Shown here: positions 25,374 through 34,122 of the stretch, one piece after another | Layout of the letters: each line of letters starts with the position of its first letter | How positions within the stretch are numbered: the first letter of the stretch is position 1 | Source: Flavobacteriales bacterium | Lineage (GTDB): Bacteria > Bacteroidota > Bacteroidia > Flavobacteriales_F > PHOS-HE28 | Assembly: GCA_016704485.1 (NCBI GenBank) | Contig: JADJAA010000001.1 | Coordinates: forward strand, 1,984,001 to 2,048,000 | Direction: 5' to 3' | Length of the DNA stretch: 64,000 nucleotides | Notes under the pieces: generated by a model | What the model saw: only the letters and a program-made list of their open reading frames with translations | What the model was told of the DNA's origin: nothing | The model's database searches: none | Made by a program: the position numbers and the translations under genes

Positions 25374-26015
25374 TCATTTCCTTCGGCTCACCATAAGCCC
25401 ATCCCGTATTGGCAACAGCACATTTTCCACGCGGTCGTCTGTTTTTACTTTCTCGGCATAAGCATGTAAACCTTTGGTCTCACTGTCCATTTCGCTTTCT
25501 GGTGATAGCACTCGGCCGCTCCATAGTATGTTGTCAGCAATGATCAACCCTCCAGGTCGCATGCGGTCAATTATAAGATCGAAGTAGTTGCAATAGCTCG
25601 GTTTATCGGCATCGATGAAGACCAGGTCGAAGATGCCTCCAATGGTCGGTATCACTTCCGTTGCAGGCGCCAAATGTTGATGGATCCGATCATGGTAACC
25701 CGCTTTACGGACGTACCTATCCACCATCCCTGCAAGACGTGTGTTGATGTCTATCGTGTGGAGTTTGCCTTTTGTGGAAAGCCCTTCAGCCAAACACAAG
25801 GCGGAATAGCCCGTAAAGGTGCCTATCTCCAAGATCAAATGCGGTGACATCAACTTACTGATCATGCTCAAGAATCGGCCTTGCAGGTGGCCGCTAAGCA
25901 TTTGCGGAAGTTCCACATTGTCTTTGGTTTCTGCCGTTAGTTCTTGTAAGTATGACGGTTCCGGAGAAGTATTCAATTCGGCATACGCCTCAAGGTCCGG
26001 AGATAGAAAATGCAT
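25374..26015 (-). CDS. SAM-dependent O-methyltransferase (CCoAOMT/COMT type)
   Basis: Cytoplasmic methyltransferase of 213 residues. SAM-binding LILEIGTFTGYSALCLAEGL, acidic loop TIDIN, metal-binding region DLVFIDADKPSYCNYFD and GGLIIADNILWSGRV match the family that methylates catechol-like hydroxyl groups with a divalent metal. The real substrate is unknown. It lies 3 bases after the Kelch gene stop, so both are probably on one mRNA. Confidence 0.92.
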   Translation of the reverse strand: MHFLSPDLEAYAELNTSPEPSYLQELTAETKDNVELPQMLSGHLQGRFLSMISKLMSPHLILEIGTFTGYSALCLAEGLSTKGKLHTIDINTRLAGMVDRYVRKAGYHDRIHQHLAPATEVIPTIGGIFDLVFIDADKPSYCNYFDLIIDRMRPGGLIIADNILWSGRVLSPESEMDSETKGLHAYAEKVKTDDRVENVLLPIRDGLMVSRRK

Positions 26016-26018
26016 GAC

Positions 26019-27221
26019 TTAATGCTGAACTGAAAAGCGTTGAGTAACCCTGCCGACAGCCGTGTGCAAAGAAATGGTGTAAACGCCGTTCACGTAATTC
26101 GTTGTCGCAAGTTGAACAGTGTCCGATCCAGCGCGAACGCGATACAAGACCCGTCCATCAATTGCCGATATGGTCAGTTCGCTTCCGATCATATGTGGAT
26201 GTATGGTAATGGTGAGTTGATCGGAGGTTGGTACAGGATACACTTGCAACGAGTTGATCGGGTCCTCTTCTTCGATCCCCACAACCATATCCAATCGCCA
26301 CCAGTCGTTTCGGCGCATAATATCACCATCTAATCCAAGGCCATAGTAGAACGCATCGGCCCAGCTTTGTGGTCCGCTTATGCCAACACCAACGCCGCCA
26401 CGCCGCACACCAGCAGGAAATGCGGGTAGTGGTTCCGTTAAACTATAACCGCCCCAAACGTCATCATGGAATATCTCTTGCTCTGTTGCGCCGCACGCTA
26501 TTACGGAAACGTAACTGCCGCTGCCATCCGCACCCCATCGCGGTTCCGGAATGCTATCGCGCTGGTACCATGTCCCGGTTTCAAACGCACTAGGGTACTC
26601 CCAAACATCGCGCATGCCAACGTACGCACTGTCCGCTCCACCGATCAATAACAATCCTTCGCCACTTCCACGAACAGATGCAGCGCGGTGTCGCGGAGGG
26701 CCAGGCACATCACCGGTTGCCGTCCATGAATTGGTTTGAGAGTTGTACTTCCATGCTTCGTTCGTTGGTACTCCGCTCGCTAATATGCCGGTTGCAATGA
26801 TGGCATCGGCCCACATCATACCCATACCAGCACAAGCGTAGCGCCCTTCCGCTGGTAATGATGCTTTCTGTTCCCATTGATCCGTTGCAGGATGGTAGGC
26901 CCACAATTCGTCCAATGCGCCATTCGGACCCTGACCACCGAAGACGTATCCCGTATCGGCAAGTGTGAACGTGGTGCAATACTGTCGCGGATCAGCAGGT
27001 AAGGGTGTAATGGTAGTCCATGTTCCCATATCCGGATCATAACAGAACCAGTCATTCATCAGCACCCAGCCGACGGCATATCCAGTACCAACATAGATCT
27101 TGCCGCCAACAGTGAATGCTGCAGCATCATCCCTAGGTGTTCCAGGAAAATCAGGGAGTTGGGTCCATTGCGCTTGGCAAACAGTGGAGGTGAAGAATGC
27201 CAGTAGTGTGAGGTGGTGCAT
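26019..27221 (-). CDS. Kelch-repeat secreted protein with T9SS sorting domain
   Basis: Protein of 400 residues; signal peptide ends at STVCQA. Kelch blades recur through residues ~20-300 (GTPRDDAAAFTVGGKIYVGT, DPRQYCTTFTLADTGYVFGG, GRYACAGMGMMWADAII, PPRHRAASVRGSGEGLLLIG), giving a beta-propeller. The last ~75 residues (LQVYPVPTSDQLTI ... VNGVYTISL) are a type A T9SS domain, so the protein is likely exported to the surface. The start codon is 4 bases after a TACCTTTA box. Confidence 0.87.
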   Translation of the reverse strand: MHHLTLLAFFTSTVCQAQWTQLPDFPGTPRDDAAAFTVGGKIYVGTGYAVGWVLMNDWFCYDPDMGTWTTITPLPADPRQYCTTFTLADTGYVFGGQGPNGALDELWAYHPATDQWEQKASLPAEGRYACAGMGMMWADAIIATGILASGVPTNEAWKYNSQTNSWTATGDVPGPPRHRAASVRGSGEGLLLIGGADSAYVGMRDVWEYPSAFETGTWYQRDSIPEPRWGADGSGSYVSVIACGATEQEIFHDDVWGGYSLTEPLPAFPAGVRRGGVGVGISGPQSWADAFYYGLGLDGDIMRRNDWWRLDMVVGIEEEDPINSLQVYPVPTSDQLTITIHPHMIGSELTISAIDGRVLYRVRAGSDTVQLATTNYVNGVYTISLHTAVGRVTQRFSVQH

Positions 27222-27225
27222 TCTG

Positions 27226-27233
27226 TAAAGGTA
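27226..27233 (-). promoter_or_regulatory. Putative -7 box (TACCTTTA)
   Basis: One mismatch to TAnnTTTG on the minus strand; ends 4 bases before the Kelch gene start codon. Confidence 0.4.
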
Positions 27234-27456
27234 GACGAGGCGATCAGAAGGGGCTGGCCAGTGAGTGAGGCTTATTGCTCATACATGACCTCCACTACAT
27301 GTCGCGCCATTTCAGAACAAGGCTCAGTCTTCAGTGAGGCGATAAGTTGATAAAAGTGAACTCTTCCGATGCGGTCAACTCACTTTCCTGCAATTTCCTT
27401 TTGATTTGGATGATTCGGTCGGATCACCCAACTTCGCTCACCTAACGCCGACCATC

Positions 27457-27897
27457 ATGAGATCCACCAAGCACATCGTCATCCTCTCGTTTGCCATGTT
27501 ATTTATTGCTGCGTGTTCCAGCGAACCCAAGAATGAAACGCCTGAGCAGAAAGAAGAACGCGTAATGGATGAAGCAGCGGAATGCGACCCCTTGGTCGGT
27601 GAATTCCGCAACCTGATGGAGGAGTACGAAACAGCTTTGACTGAAATGGTCGCTGCTAAGAAAGTGGATGCGGAAAAGCAAAAGGAACTTTCCGCCAAGG
27701 CGAAGGACCTCAGTGATCGCATTCAACAACGAGGTGAAAAGGCGTTGGGCCTAAAGTGTTGGTCCGAGTTTAAGACCATTGGTGCAACTTATGGAATGCG
27801 CATAGCGAAGTTGGGTATGCAGGTAGCCATGATGGAAGGTGGCATGGAAGGGGTGGATCCGGAAATGATAGAACAGTTGCAGAAAGTGATGCAGTAG
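27457..27897 (+). CDS. Small helical lipoprotein
   Basis: Protein of 146 residues with lipobox FIAAC (Cys near 19). The mature part is helical and charged with an NLMEEYETALTEMVAAKK coiled-coil-like helix and a Met-rich tail (MQVAMMEGGMEGVDPEM). I do not recognise a family. The frame is open 17 codons further upstream, but the ATG at 27457 puts the lipoprotein signal first. The next gene begins 16 bases downstream, so they are likely co-transcribed. Confidence 0.7.
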   Translation: MRSTKHIVILSFAMLFIAACSSEPKNETPEQKEERVMDEAAECDPLVGEFRNLMEEYETALTEMVAAKKVDAEKQKELSAKAKDLSDRIQQRGEKALGLKCWSEFKTIGATYGMRIAKLGMQVAMMEGGMEGVDPEMIEQLQKVMQ

Positions 27898-27913
27898 GTA
27901 TGGTGAGCGCATC

Positions 27914-28915
27914 ATGACCAAGACTACACATCGTTCCAAACTTCTGCCGGGGTTCACATTCGTGTTGTGTCTTGCTCTTTTAGGGATTTTTGTCGGTGGC
28001 ATCATTGGACGCTTCGCGGTACCCAATTCGGATGGACTTGCCGGCGCCGCCGAAGTGCTCGGTTATATGCTGGTCATATCCATCGCTTTCATTGTGCTTG
28101 GTATTTTTCTGGTGAAGAAACTTTCCCGACGGAGGATCGTTCGGTCATTGCTTGTTGTTGGTCCGTTAGCGTTAATAATGGTGGTGTTTGGAATTTGGCG
28201 GTTCATGCAGATGAAGGCCGAGCAGGATGAACAATGGCAAAAAGAACAAGAGCGGTATGAGCAATTGGAACCAACTGCGCCAATAGCGCCGGTCATCTTC
28301 GCATCGCGGCGTTCTACGTTGGACGTTCTTGGAAACGCCACCGAGCAACAGGAACCAGTGCTGGGTCTTGGTATGGCATCACCGATCATGGAACTCGGTG
28401 TCCTCCACTTCTACGGTGCACCGGATATGGACCAGCTACCGGCAACCTTCCAGGCATTGGATAGCCTCACTTTCGCAAAGGGCGAGCACTTCACGAATAT
28501 CACCTCGGCGCCACCATGGTTCGTTCCGGCCCATATGAAGTTGGACTATGACCTCCTCCTTTTAAAGATGATCACGCTCTCACGTAACTGGGTGGAGGTT
28601 GAGGTGAACACCTTCGATGGAACTACACGTTGGGTGGACCGACAGGAACTGGGTATTGTGTTTTGGCCGGAATTCATCAGCACGGTCAATACAGTGGAGA
28701 TCATTGATCCGGAAACCAACCCGATCCGGATCAAACCACTCGACCATGCATCAGTCCTCGCCGATGGCGCTGACGCCTTGTTGAAACCGCTCGCCGTTCG
28801 CGGTGAATGGTTGATGGTGGGAACATCGGAACTCGCAGACCGCATGCCTCCGACCGGTTGGATACGCTGGCGTGATGGCGTACGCCTCTTGGTGCGCTAC
28901 AATTTGTTGTGTTGA
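27914..28915 (+). CDS. Membrane protein of unknown function
   Basis: Protein of 333 residues. Three N-terminal hydrophobic segments (FTFVLCLALLGIFVGGIIG, LGYMLVISIAFIVLGIFLV, SLLVVGPLALIMVVFGIW) are followed by a charged helix (EQDEQWQKEQERYEQLE) and a soluble domain of ~210 residues. The end (DHASVLADGADALLKPLAVR, GTSELADRMPPTGWIRWRDG) resembles a bacterial SH3-like fold, which would sit in the periplasm. Its stop abuts that of the convergent GH39-like gene. Confidence 0.65.
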   Translation: MTKTTHRSKLLPGFTFVLCLALLGIFVGGIIGRFAVPNSDGLAGAAEVLGYMLVISIAFIVLGIFLVKKLSRRRIVRSLLVVGPLALIMVVFGIWRFMQMKAEQDEQWQKEQERYEQLEPTAPIAPVIFASRRSTLDVLGNATEQQEPVLGLGMASPIMELGVLHFYGAPDMDQLPATFQALDSLTFAKGEHFTNITSAPPWFVPAHMKLDYDLLLLKMITLSRNWVEVEVNTFDGTTRWVDRQELGIVFWPEFISTVNTVEIIDPETNPIRIKPLDHASVLADGADALLKPLAVRGEWLMVGTSELADRMPPTGWIRWRDGVRLLVRYNLLC

Positions 28916-30736
28916 TCACTTCAGTGCCACAACCCGCACCGGGAACTGCTCCAGACCAGCGATCCGGATCGAATACACACCGGAACTAGGTAAGTCCATA
29001 CGGACCATTCCGTGGGCTACAGCCGTACACTTCACTGTGACCGGTCTGCCTAATTCATCCGTGATCCACACATCGTGCGGAGTGATGTTGAACGGTCCGT
29101 CGATAGTTACTTCCTGCTTGGTGGGGTTCGGGTAAACGCGGATCGCCGGGTGTTGCGTTTGCGGAACACTCATGTCATTCTCATGTACCAATTCCCAGAT
29201 CAATAGCCGCCCATTGTTTTGGTCGGATGTGTATGAAAGGCTGTCCTGAAAACTGTTGGATAGGATTGGTTGCATAGAAGTTGGGACCAGCACTTCGCCG
29301 TTCGCATAGTCGGTCATCGTCAATTCAAAGCGCGTGGCAGTGCCTGTGTTCCACGGAAGATCACTGATCGAAATGGAAATAGTACCGGAACTTCCACCGG
29401 GATCATCCGCAGGAACCACTACGAAGATGGTATCTTGATCGATCGTACTGCACGCCAATGCTGCATAAGGCGTATCCACTTGGGACAGCAATCGATCCGT
29501 GGCACCAAGGATCCGGTTCATGGCCATGTATGCATGCGCTGCAGGTTTAGCGCTAAAGGTCGGCTTGGTGTAGAACATGCCAAGGCAACACGTACCCACT
29601 GTGGTATCGTTGTCCGACATGCTTGCTGCATGCGCGTAAGTGATCCCTGCGTCCTGCATCCCAATGATCGCTTTGATCCGATCCAAGCCATAATCCAAAC
29701 TATTCCAACCGGCGGAGCCGAAGCCCGGATCGAGAATGCCCCATTCACCGTTCACCAGTTCCGCATTGGGTACAAAAGTGTCACGCCAGGTGCGTGCGAT
29801 CTCGGTCTTGACGTGGTCATACCCACCGTTGATCACGTCATAGGGGTGGAATGAAAGGAAGTCCATGCGCGTGCCTTCCTGCTGCACGGTGCTCAGGAAT
29901 TGGATCGGAAATAAGTTCAGGAAACTCTGCATCGCGAAAGAACAACAGCCCAATTCAATATTCGGCGAGAGCAAAGGGTCCGCTTCCACTTCTGCGACAA
30001 TTGCCGCATACATTGCATGAAGCTGTGGAACATCCCCATCCCAGAATGGCGTGAGTCCCGGAAACTGATCGGGTTCGTTCCACCCTTCGAACCAGGTCAC
30101 ATTGCGTGTGGTGTACAAATGCTTGATCAGCTGGTAAACTGCTCGTCCGTATACCGCATTGTCGGCGGGTGGTGCCGTGCGGATCGCGTTGTCCCAACCG
30201 AACAGATGGCAGGGGATAGGCCACTCTATACATCCGAAATAGGTCGGTGTATGAACGCTGCTCAGGTCGAAGGGCATTGCTGCAAATTCTACGAAAGGTT
30301 CCGCACCAATTGATCGCACTACATCCACCAACGAATCGATGTAGGTGAAGTCGTAATTCGAAAGATCATTCACACCCGCCATCGTGTTCGGGCCGTGATA
30401 CCATTCGGTCGGTAGGTTACGCAGGACCACTGTGTCCGAGGAATAGTAGTCGGCGCTGTGCGGATCATCAAATCGCCCAGTGGATACCCGGATGCTCCGT
30501 GGCTTCAACGTGTTCATCAAAGGCATAAAATCGGGATCGTCGATGTATAACTCCTTCGGCCCTTCAACGGTAGGATTGCCTCCTGTACCGAACAATAATT
30601 GCACATCGTAATGATCGCCCCAAAGCGGGTTCACCGTGCCGATAACATTCGTTGCATCGACCTCAACGTTGATCTGTCCGGAAACCGCGCTGGGTAGGAT
30701 GAGTGCTATTATGATCCAGTAGGGTGCGTTACGCAT
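28916..30736 (-). CDS. Secreted GH39-like glycoside hydrolase with T9SS sorting domain
   Basis: Protein of 606 residues; signal peptide ends at SAVSGQ. A TIM-barrel-like catalytic region shows a clan GH-A pattern: acid/base Glu in WFEGWNEPDQF (E221) and a candidate nucleophile in AELVNGEWGIL (E331), with SFHPYD between them. This resembles GH39 xylosidase/iduronidase-type enzymes. A beta domain follows and the C-terminus (IRVYPNPTKQEVTI ... SGVYSIRI) is a type A T9SS domain. The substrate is unknown; beta-linked plant or algal sugars would be typical. The family number is inferred from motifs only. Confidence 0.78.
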   Translation of the reverse strand: MRNAPYWIIIALILPSAVSGQINVEVDATNVIGTVNPLWGDHYDVQLLFGTGGNPTVEGPKELYIDDPDFMPLMNTLKPRSIRVSTGRFDDPHSADYYSSDTVVLRNLPTEWYHGPNTMAGVNDLSNYDFTYIDSLVDVVRSIGAEPFVEFAAMPFDLSSVHTPTYFGCIEWPIPCHLFGWDNAIRTAPPADNAVYGRAVYQLIKHLYTTRNVTWFEGWNEPDQFPGLTPFWDGDVPQLHAMYAAIVAEVEADPLLSPNIELGCCSFAMQSFLNLFPIQFLSTVQQEGTRMDFLSFHPYDVINGGYDHVKTEIARTWRDTFVPNAELVNGEWGILDPGFGSAGWNSLDYGLDRIKAIIGMQDAGITYAHAASMSDNDTTVGTCCLGMFYTKPTFSAKPAAHAYMAMNRILGATDRLLSQVDTPYAALACSTIDQDTIFVVVPADDPGGSSGTISISISDLPWNTGTATRFELTMTDYANGEVLVPTSMQPILSNSFQDSLSYTSDQNNGRLLIWELVHENDMSVPQTQHPAIRVYPNPTKQEVTIDGPFNITPHDVWITDELGRPVTVKCTAVAHGMVRMDLPSSGVYSIRIAGLEQFPVRVVALK

Positions 30737-30954
30737 GGCCTTGCAAGATACAAAGCGTCAATAAGGAAATGATCGAATGCACGGTGAAAACGTTATTGGG
30801 AACAGACGGGTTCGAAATGCCAGATCGGTCCCGCGACCTGAAGAGAGATCAACGAACCATCGCATTACCACCTGCGGCAGACTGCGATCCTGAAGGAATT
30901 GTTGCACCTTGAAAGGCGATCGACCAATAGAAGAAATAGCTGGTCTGAATGCAC

Positions 30955-30989
30955 GAACGCCGGAGCAGATGCACTCTGCTCCGGCGTTC
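30955..30989 (-). terminator. Hairpin terminator downstream of acyl-CoA dehydrogenase
   Basis: Perfect 15-bp inverted repeat (GAACGCCGGAGCAGA and its complement, five-base loop), 23 bases after the dehydrogenase stop on the minus strand. No marked T-tract. Confidence 0.75.
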
Positions 30990-31011
30990 AATTATTCAAC
31001 TGTCTGATCGA

Positions 31012-32823
31012 TCAGTAGCAGTACTTCCCCTCTGTGATCATCTTCTTCGAAATACTCTTCCGAAGCTCCGCGGTATTCAAATTCGTCGCTTTCGTAAAGC
31101 GTTTCGCACCCATCAGCATCGCGCGTTGCTCGTCGCCATCTGCGAAGTTGTTCACTGCTTCCTTCGCGAATTTGTGGATCCGATCAGCAGCATCGTGGAT
31201 GTAGAGCTGGGTCATTGCGATCTGCTCCTGTACCGTATCGGCGCCTTTCATATCGGCCAATTTCAACGTGCGTAACAAGGTGCTCTCAGCAAGGTAGGTG
31301 TCGATCACCATGTCAGCGATGTGCATCAAGGTCTCTTGGTGTTTCGCGAGTTCCAAGCCCAGCTTCTGCGCAGCACCACCGGCCACCATCAGCACGGCCT
31401 TCTTGAAATTCGCCACCATCCGCTTTTCGTCGCCGAGCAGTGTTTCATCCGGCTCCGGCATATCAGGGATCCCCATCAATTCCGACGCGACCTTCTGAGC
31501 AGGACCCATCAGATCAAGCTGACCTTTCATTGCGCGCTTCAACAGCATGTCCACGGTGAGCATGCGGTTGATCTCGTTCGTTCCTTCGAAGATCCGGTTG
31601 ATCCGGCTGTCGCGGTACGCGCGCTCTACAGGGCTTTCGGCACTGTAGCCCATGCCACCATAGATCTGCACGCCTTCGTCGCAGACGTAGTCCAAACATT
31701 CGCTACCGGCCACTTTCAAAATGGCAGCTTCGGCTGCGTATTGCTCTACACCTTTCAGCAATGCTTTTGCATGATCCGCACCACCAGCTTCCAAGGCTAC
31801 AATGGCTTGTTCCATGTCGTAGCTGCAGCGGTAAGTCGCGCTTTCCACCACATAGCAATAGGTCGCTTGGTCGGCCAGCTTTTGGCGGATCGCACCGAAC
31901 GAACTGATCGGCCTTCCGAACTGATGGCGCTCGTTGGCATACTTCACGCTTTGGTCCACAACTGCTTTGGCCCCACCCAATGCTGCTCCGGCCAACTTGA
32001 TCCGGCCGATGTTCAAAATGTTCACCGCGATCTTGAATCCGTTGCCGCGTTCGCTAAGCAAATTCTCAACGGGAACTTTGCAATCGTTGAAGAACACCTG
32101 TCGCGTACTGCTGCCCTTGATGCCCATCTTCTTCTCTTCCGGGTTCAGCGTAATTCCACCGAAATCCTTTTCTATGATGAACGCGCTCAGGTTCTCATCA
32201 GCTTCACCGGTCTTAGGATCAATTATCTTTGCGAACACCGTGAAAATGTCAGCGAAACCACCGTTGGTGATCCACATCTTCTGGCCGTTGATGATGTAGT
32301 GCTTGCCATCCGGCGAAAGCTCGGCCTTGGTCTTTCCGCTGTTAGCATCGCTGCCAGCGTTGGGTTCGGTGAGGCAATACGAAGCCTTCCACTCGCCCGA
32401 GGCAAGCTTTGGAATGTACTTCTTTTTCTGCTCCTCGTTGCCGTAGTATAGGATCGGTAGTGTACCGATTCCCGTATGCGCAGCGATCGCTACGCTGAAA
32501 CTGTGTCCCGCACCGGTGACTTCCGTCAGCAGCATGGTGGTCAAGAAGTCCTTACCGAAACCACCCAGGTCTTCCGGTACTGATACGCCCAGCAACCCCA
32601 GTTCGCCAGCTTTATCCAGCAGACTTGGCATCAAGCCCTCTTCCATGCTATCGATCCGGTCCAGGATCGGCCACACCTCCTTCAACAGGAAATCGGTCGC
32701 AGTTTGCGCGATCATGTGTTGCTCCTCGTTGAACTCTTCAGGAATAAAAATATCCTTCGGATCACTTTCGCGGATCAGGAATTCGCCTCCTTGGAGGGCC
32801 TTGTTTTTTGTTTCAGTTGCCAT
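31012..32823 (-). CDS. Acyl-CoA dehydrogenase (long form)
   Basis: FAD enzyme for the first step of fatty-acid beta-oxidation (acyl-CoA to trans-2-enoyl-CoA). 603 residues, about 200 more than the common form, with a C-terminal helical extension typical of VLCAD-like bacterial proteins. Motifs: SYCLTEPNAGSDANSGKTKA (FAD/substrate loop), MWITNGGFADIFTVFA, RHQFGRPISSFGAIRQKLAD, and the catalytic-base region QIYGGMGYSAESPVERAYRD with RINRIFEGTNEINR. A perfect palindrome about 90 bases upstream matches a site in front of the nearby MarR gene, suggesting shared control with fadA/fadB. Confidence 0.93.
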   Translation of the reverse strand: MATETKNKALQGGEFLIRESDPKDIFIPEEFNEEQHMIAQTATDFLLKEVWPILDRIDSMEEGLMPSLLDKAGELGLLGVSVPEDLGGFGKDFLTTMLLTEVTGAGHSFSVAIAAHTGIGTLPILYYGNEEQKKKYIPKLASGEWKASYCLTEPNAGSDANSGKTKAELSPDGKHYIINGQKMWITNGGFADIFTVFAKIIDPKTGEADENLSAFIIEKDFGGITLNPEEKKMGIKGSSTRQVFFNDCKVPVENLLSERGNGFKIAVNILNIGRIKLAGAALGGAKAVVDQSVKYANERHQFGRPISSFGAIRQKLADQATYCYVVESATYRCSYDMEQAIVALEAGGADHAKALLKGVEQYAAEAAILKVAGSECLDYVCDEGVQIYGGMGYSAESPVERAYRDSRINRIFEGTNEINRMLTVDMLLKRAMKGQLDLMGPAQKVASELMGIPDMPEPDETLLGDEKRMVANFKKAVLMVAGGAAQKLGLELAKHQETLMHIADMVIDTYLAESTLLRTLKLADMKGADTVQEQIAMTQLYIHDAADRIHKFAKEAVNNFADGDEQRAMLMGAKRFTKATNLNTAELRKSISKKMITEGKYCY

Positions 32824-33135
32824 GGTTTCGATCAGATGGACAGAAGATCATACGATCTGATGATCGAATGCCTGCTGAATGCGTTCTACGGATTACACTA
32901 CGTCATTGTTCGGCCTAAAGTTATGCATGCATAACTTTAGTTCCAAATGTGATATCAAGACTCGTCGGGTGTGAAAATCGGAGCGGGTCGGTGTTGTTTG
33001 AATTGCGGCATAATCGAATTTGGTGATCGATTTAGAACGGTAGAAATGAAATGCTGCATTCCATTTTTTCAGCGGCGATGGTTCCTTCGTCAACGCGCAT
33101 TGAGCAACATACGATGCTGAGCGCAGGGTTCATGG
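32824..33135. other. Regulatory intergenic region of the acyl-CoA dehydrogenase gene
   Basis: 312 bases between the hypothetical gene at 33136 and the dehydrogenase start at 32823. It contains the 26-bp palindrome at 32915-32940. No convincing gene is seen here. Confidence 0.6.
32915..32940. promoter_or_regulatory. Perfect 26-bp palindrome, probable MarR-type operator
   Basis: Half-site CTAAAGTTATGCA followed by its exact complement. It lies 92 bases before the dehydrogenase start. On the minus strand its right half reads TAACTTTAG, close to the TAnnTTTG -7 box, so a bound regulator could block the promoter. The core TTATGCnnGCATAA-like pattern recurs upstream of marR (39545-39562). Confidence 0.7.
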
Positions 33136-33576
33136 TCACTTCCAGAATTGCCACCACTTCTTCTCGCGTTTCCTGATGACCTGCTGTTGCTCACGGTACC
33201 ACGGATCAGTGATCCGCACCGCATTGTTCACGAACTCGACGATCGGTAGCGGCGGCCCCATTGAGTCGGAGCCATATGTGATCAGTGAACCGGTCCCTTC
33301 CTTCCCATCCCCCAGCGCGATCTCCACACTGCACTTCTTTCCCTTCTGGTCAGGCATCTCGCCGGACTTACCAAGGATCTGGTCAAGGTCAGGGTGGAGG
33401 GTCGCAATGAATCTGTCGAACAATGGCTCCTTCGCAACGCCCATGAACATGTTACGGTCAATGTTGATTGAGCCATCGCCTTTGCGGTTGATCGTGCCAT
33501 CCTTATGCATGAGGATGGCCAGGGAAGTCTGATCCTCGATCTTCAGCGTAACGGTCATGAAATTGTAGGGACCCAT
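33136..33576 (-). CDS. Hypothetical protein
   Basis: Protein of 146 residues from ATG 33576 (ATG 33558, MTVTLKIEDQ, is equally possible). Cytoplasmic, mixed alpha/beta, with a basic aromatic tail (REKKWWQFWK). No family recognised. It directly follows the thiolase fragment (stop at 33582), so translation could be coupled to that relic. It is unrelated in sequence to the beta-oxidation genes around it. Confidence 0.6.
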   Translation of the reverse strand: MGPYNFMTVTLKIEDQTSLAILMHKDGTINRKGDGSINIDRNMFMGVAKEPLFDRFIATLHPDLDQILGKSGEMPDQKGKKCSVEIALGDGKEGTGSLITYGSDSMGPPLPIVEFVNNAVRITDPWYREQQQVIRKREKKWWQFWK

Positions 33577-33581
33577 GTTGC

Positions 33582-33702
33582 TCAATTCAACAACTCAAAC
33601 ACACTCGCTGTCCCCTGCCCGGTCCCTACGCATATCGTTACCACACCATATTTCTGTTTCCTGCGCCGCATCTCGTTGAAGAGCTGCACGCTCAGCTTCA
33701 CG
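33582..33702 (-). pseudogene. Duplicated C-terminal fragment of thiolase
   Basis: This stretch closely repeats the last ~120 bases of the complete thiolase gene (34123-34245). In one frame it reads VKLSVQLFNEMRRRKQKYG, VVTICVGTGQGTASVFELLN, then stop; this differs from the intact gene at only three or four residues. It has no start and no N-terminal part and therefore cannot be active. Nucleotide changes are mostly third-position, so the copy diverged while under coding constraint or by exchange with a close homologue. It forms a direct repeat with the intact 3' end, flanking the TPR gene. Confidence 0.85.
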
Positions 33703-33724
33703 TTTAAGAAAGCAATTGTCGTCC

Positions 33725-34111
33725 TCATCGTTCTTTTGCCTTGAGCAGTTCGTTGATCTTCTTGATCTGATCTTTTGGATACGTGTCTTCGGGGTGCAGG
33801 CTATTCGCCCGGTAGTATGCCTCGCGAGCCTCGATGAACTTGGACGTGGCAAAGGCAGCATCGCCCGCCTCCATCTCCTTTAGAAATCTGTCCTCCATTT
33901 CTCGGTGTTGGCGATAGAGCCGTTTTGATTGGATCTCGTCCACTCTATAACCACGCTGTACCAGTGTGTCATAGATGATACATGCCTCAAGATACTCTTG
34001 TTCCAATTCTAGTGTTTTGGCTTTTTGGAACAGCGAGTCGCTCGGGGGCCCCTGGCACAGTCCAAGAGTAGCGGTGAGTAAGAAGAGGAGTGTGATGCTC
34101 GGTCCGGACAT
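33725..34111 (-). CDS. Small secreted TPR-like protein
   Basis: Protein of 128 residues; signal peptide MSGPSITLLFLLTATLGLCQG. The mature part is all-helical with repeat-like segments (SLFQKAKTLELEQEYLEACI, GDAAFATSKFIEAREAYYRA, NSLHPEDTYPKDQIKKINEL) that fit one to two TPR units. TPR proteins of this kind act in protein-protein contacts in the periplasm. It lies 11 bases downstream of the intact thiolase and upstream of the thiolase fragment, i.e. between two copies of the thiolase tail. Confidence 0.7.
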   Translation of the reverse strand: MSGPSITLLFLLTATLGLCQGPPSDSLFQKAKTLELEQEYLEACIIYDTLVQRGYRVDEIQSKRLYRQHREMEDRFLKEMEAGDAAFATSKFIEAREAYYRANSLHPEDTYPKDQIKKINELLKAKER

Positions 34112-34122
34112 TGGTGCTTTTG

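Noticed and set aside
31321..32451. Plus-strand frame of 376 codons opposite the acyl-CoA dehydrogenase
   Set aside because: Antisense shadow of a strongly conserved enzyme; no signal, motif or promoter of its own.
33595..33861. Minus-strand frame of 88 codons over the thiolase fragment
   Set aside because: Out of frame with the thiolase remnant and the TPR gene; peptide is low-complexity Arg/Ser-rich.
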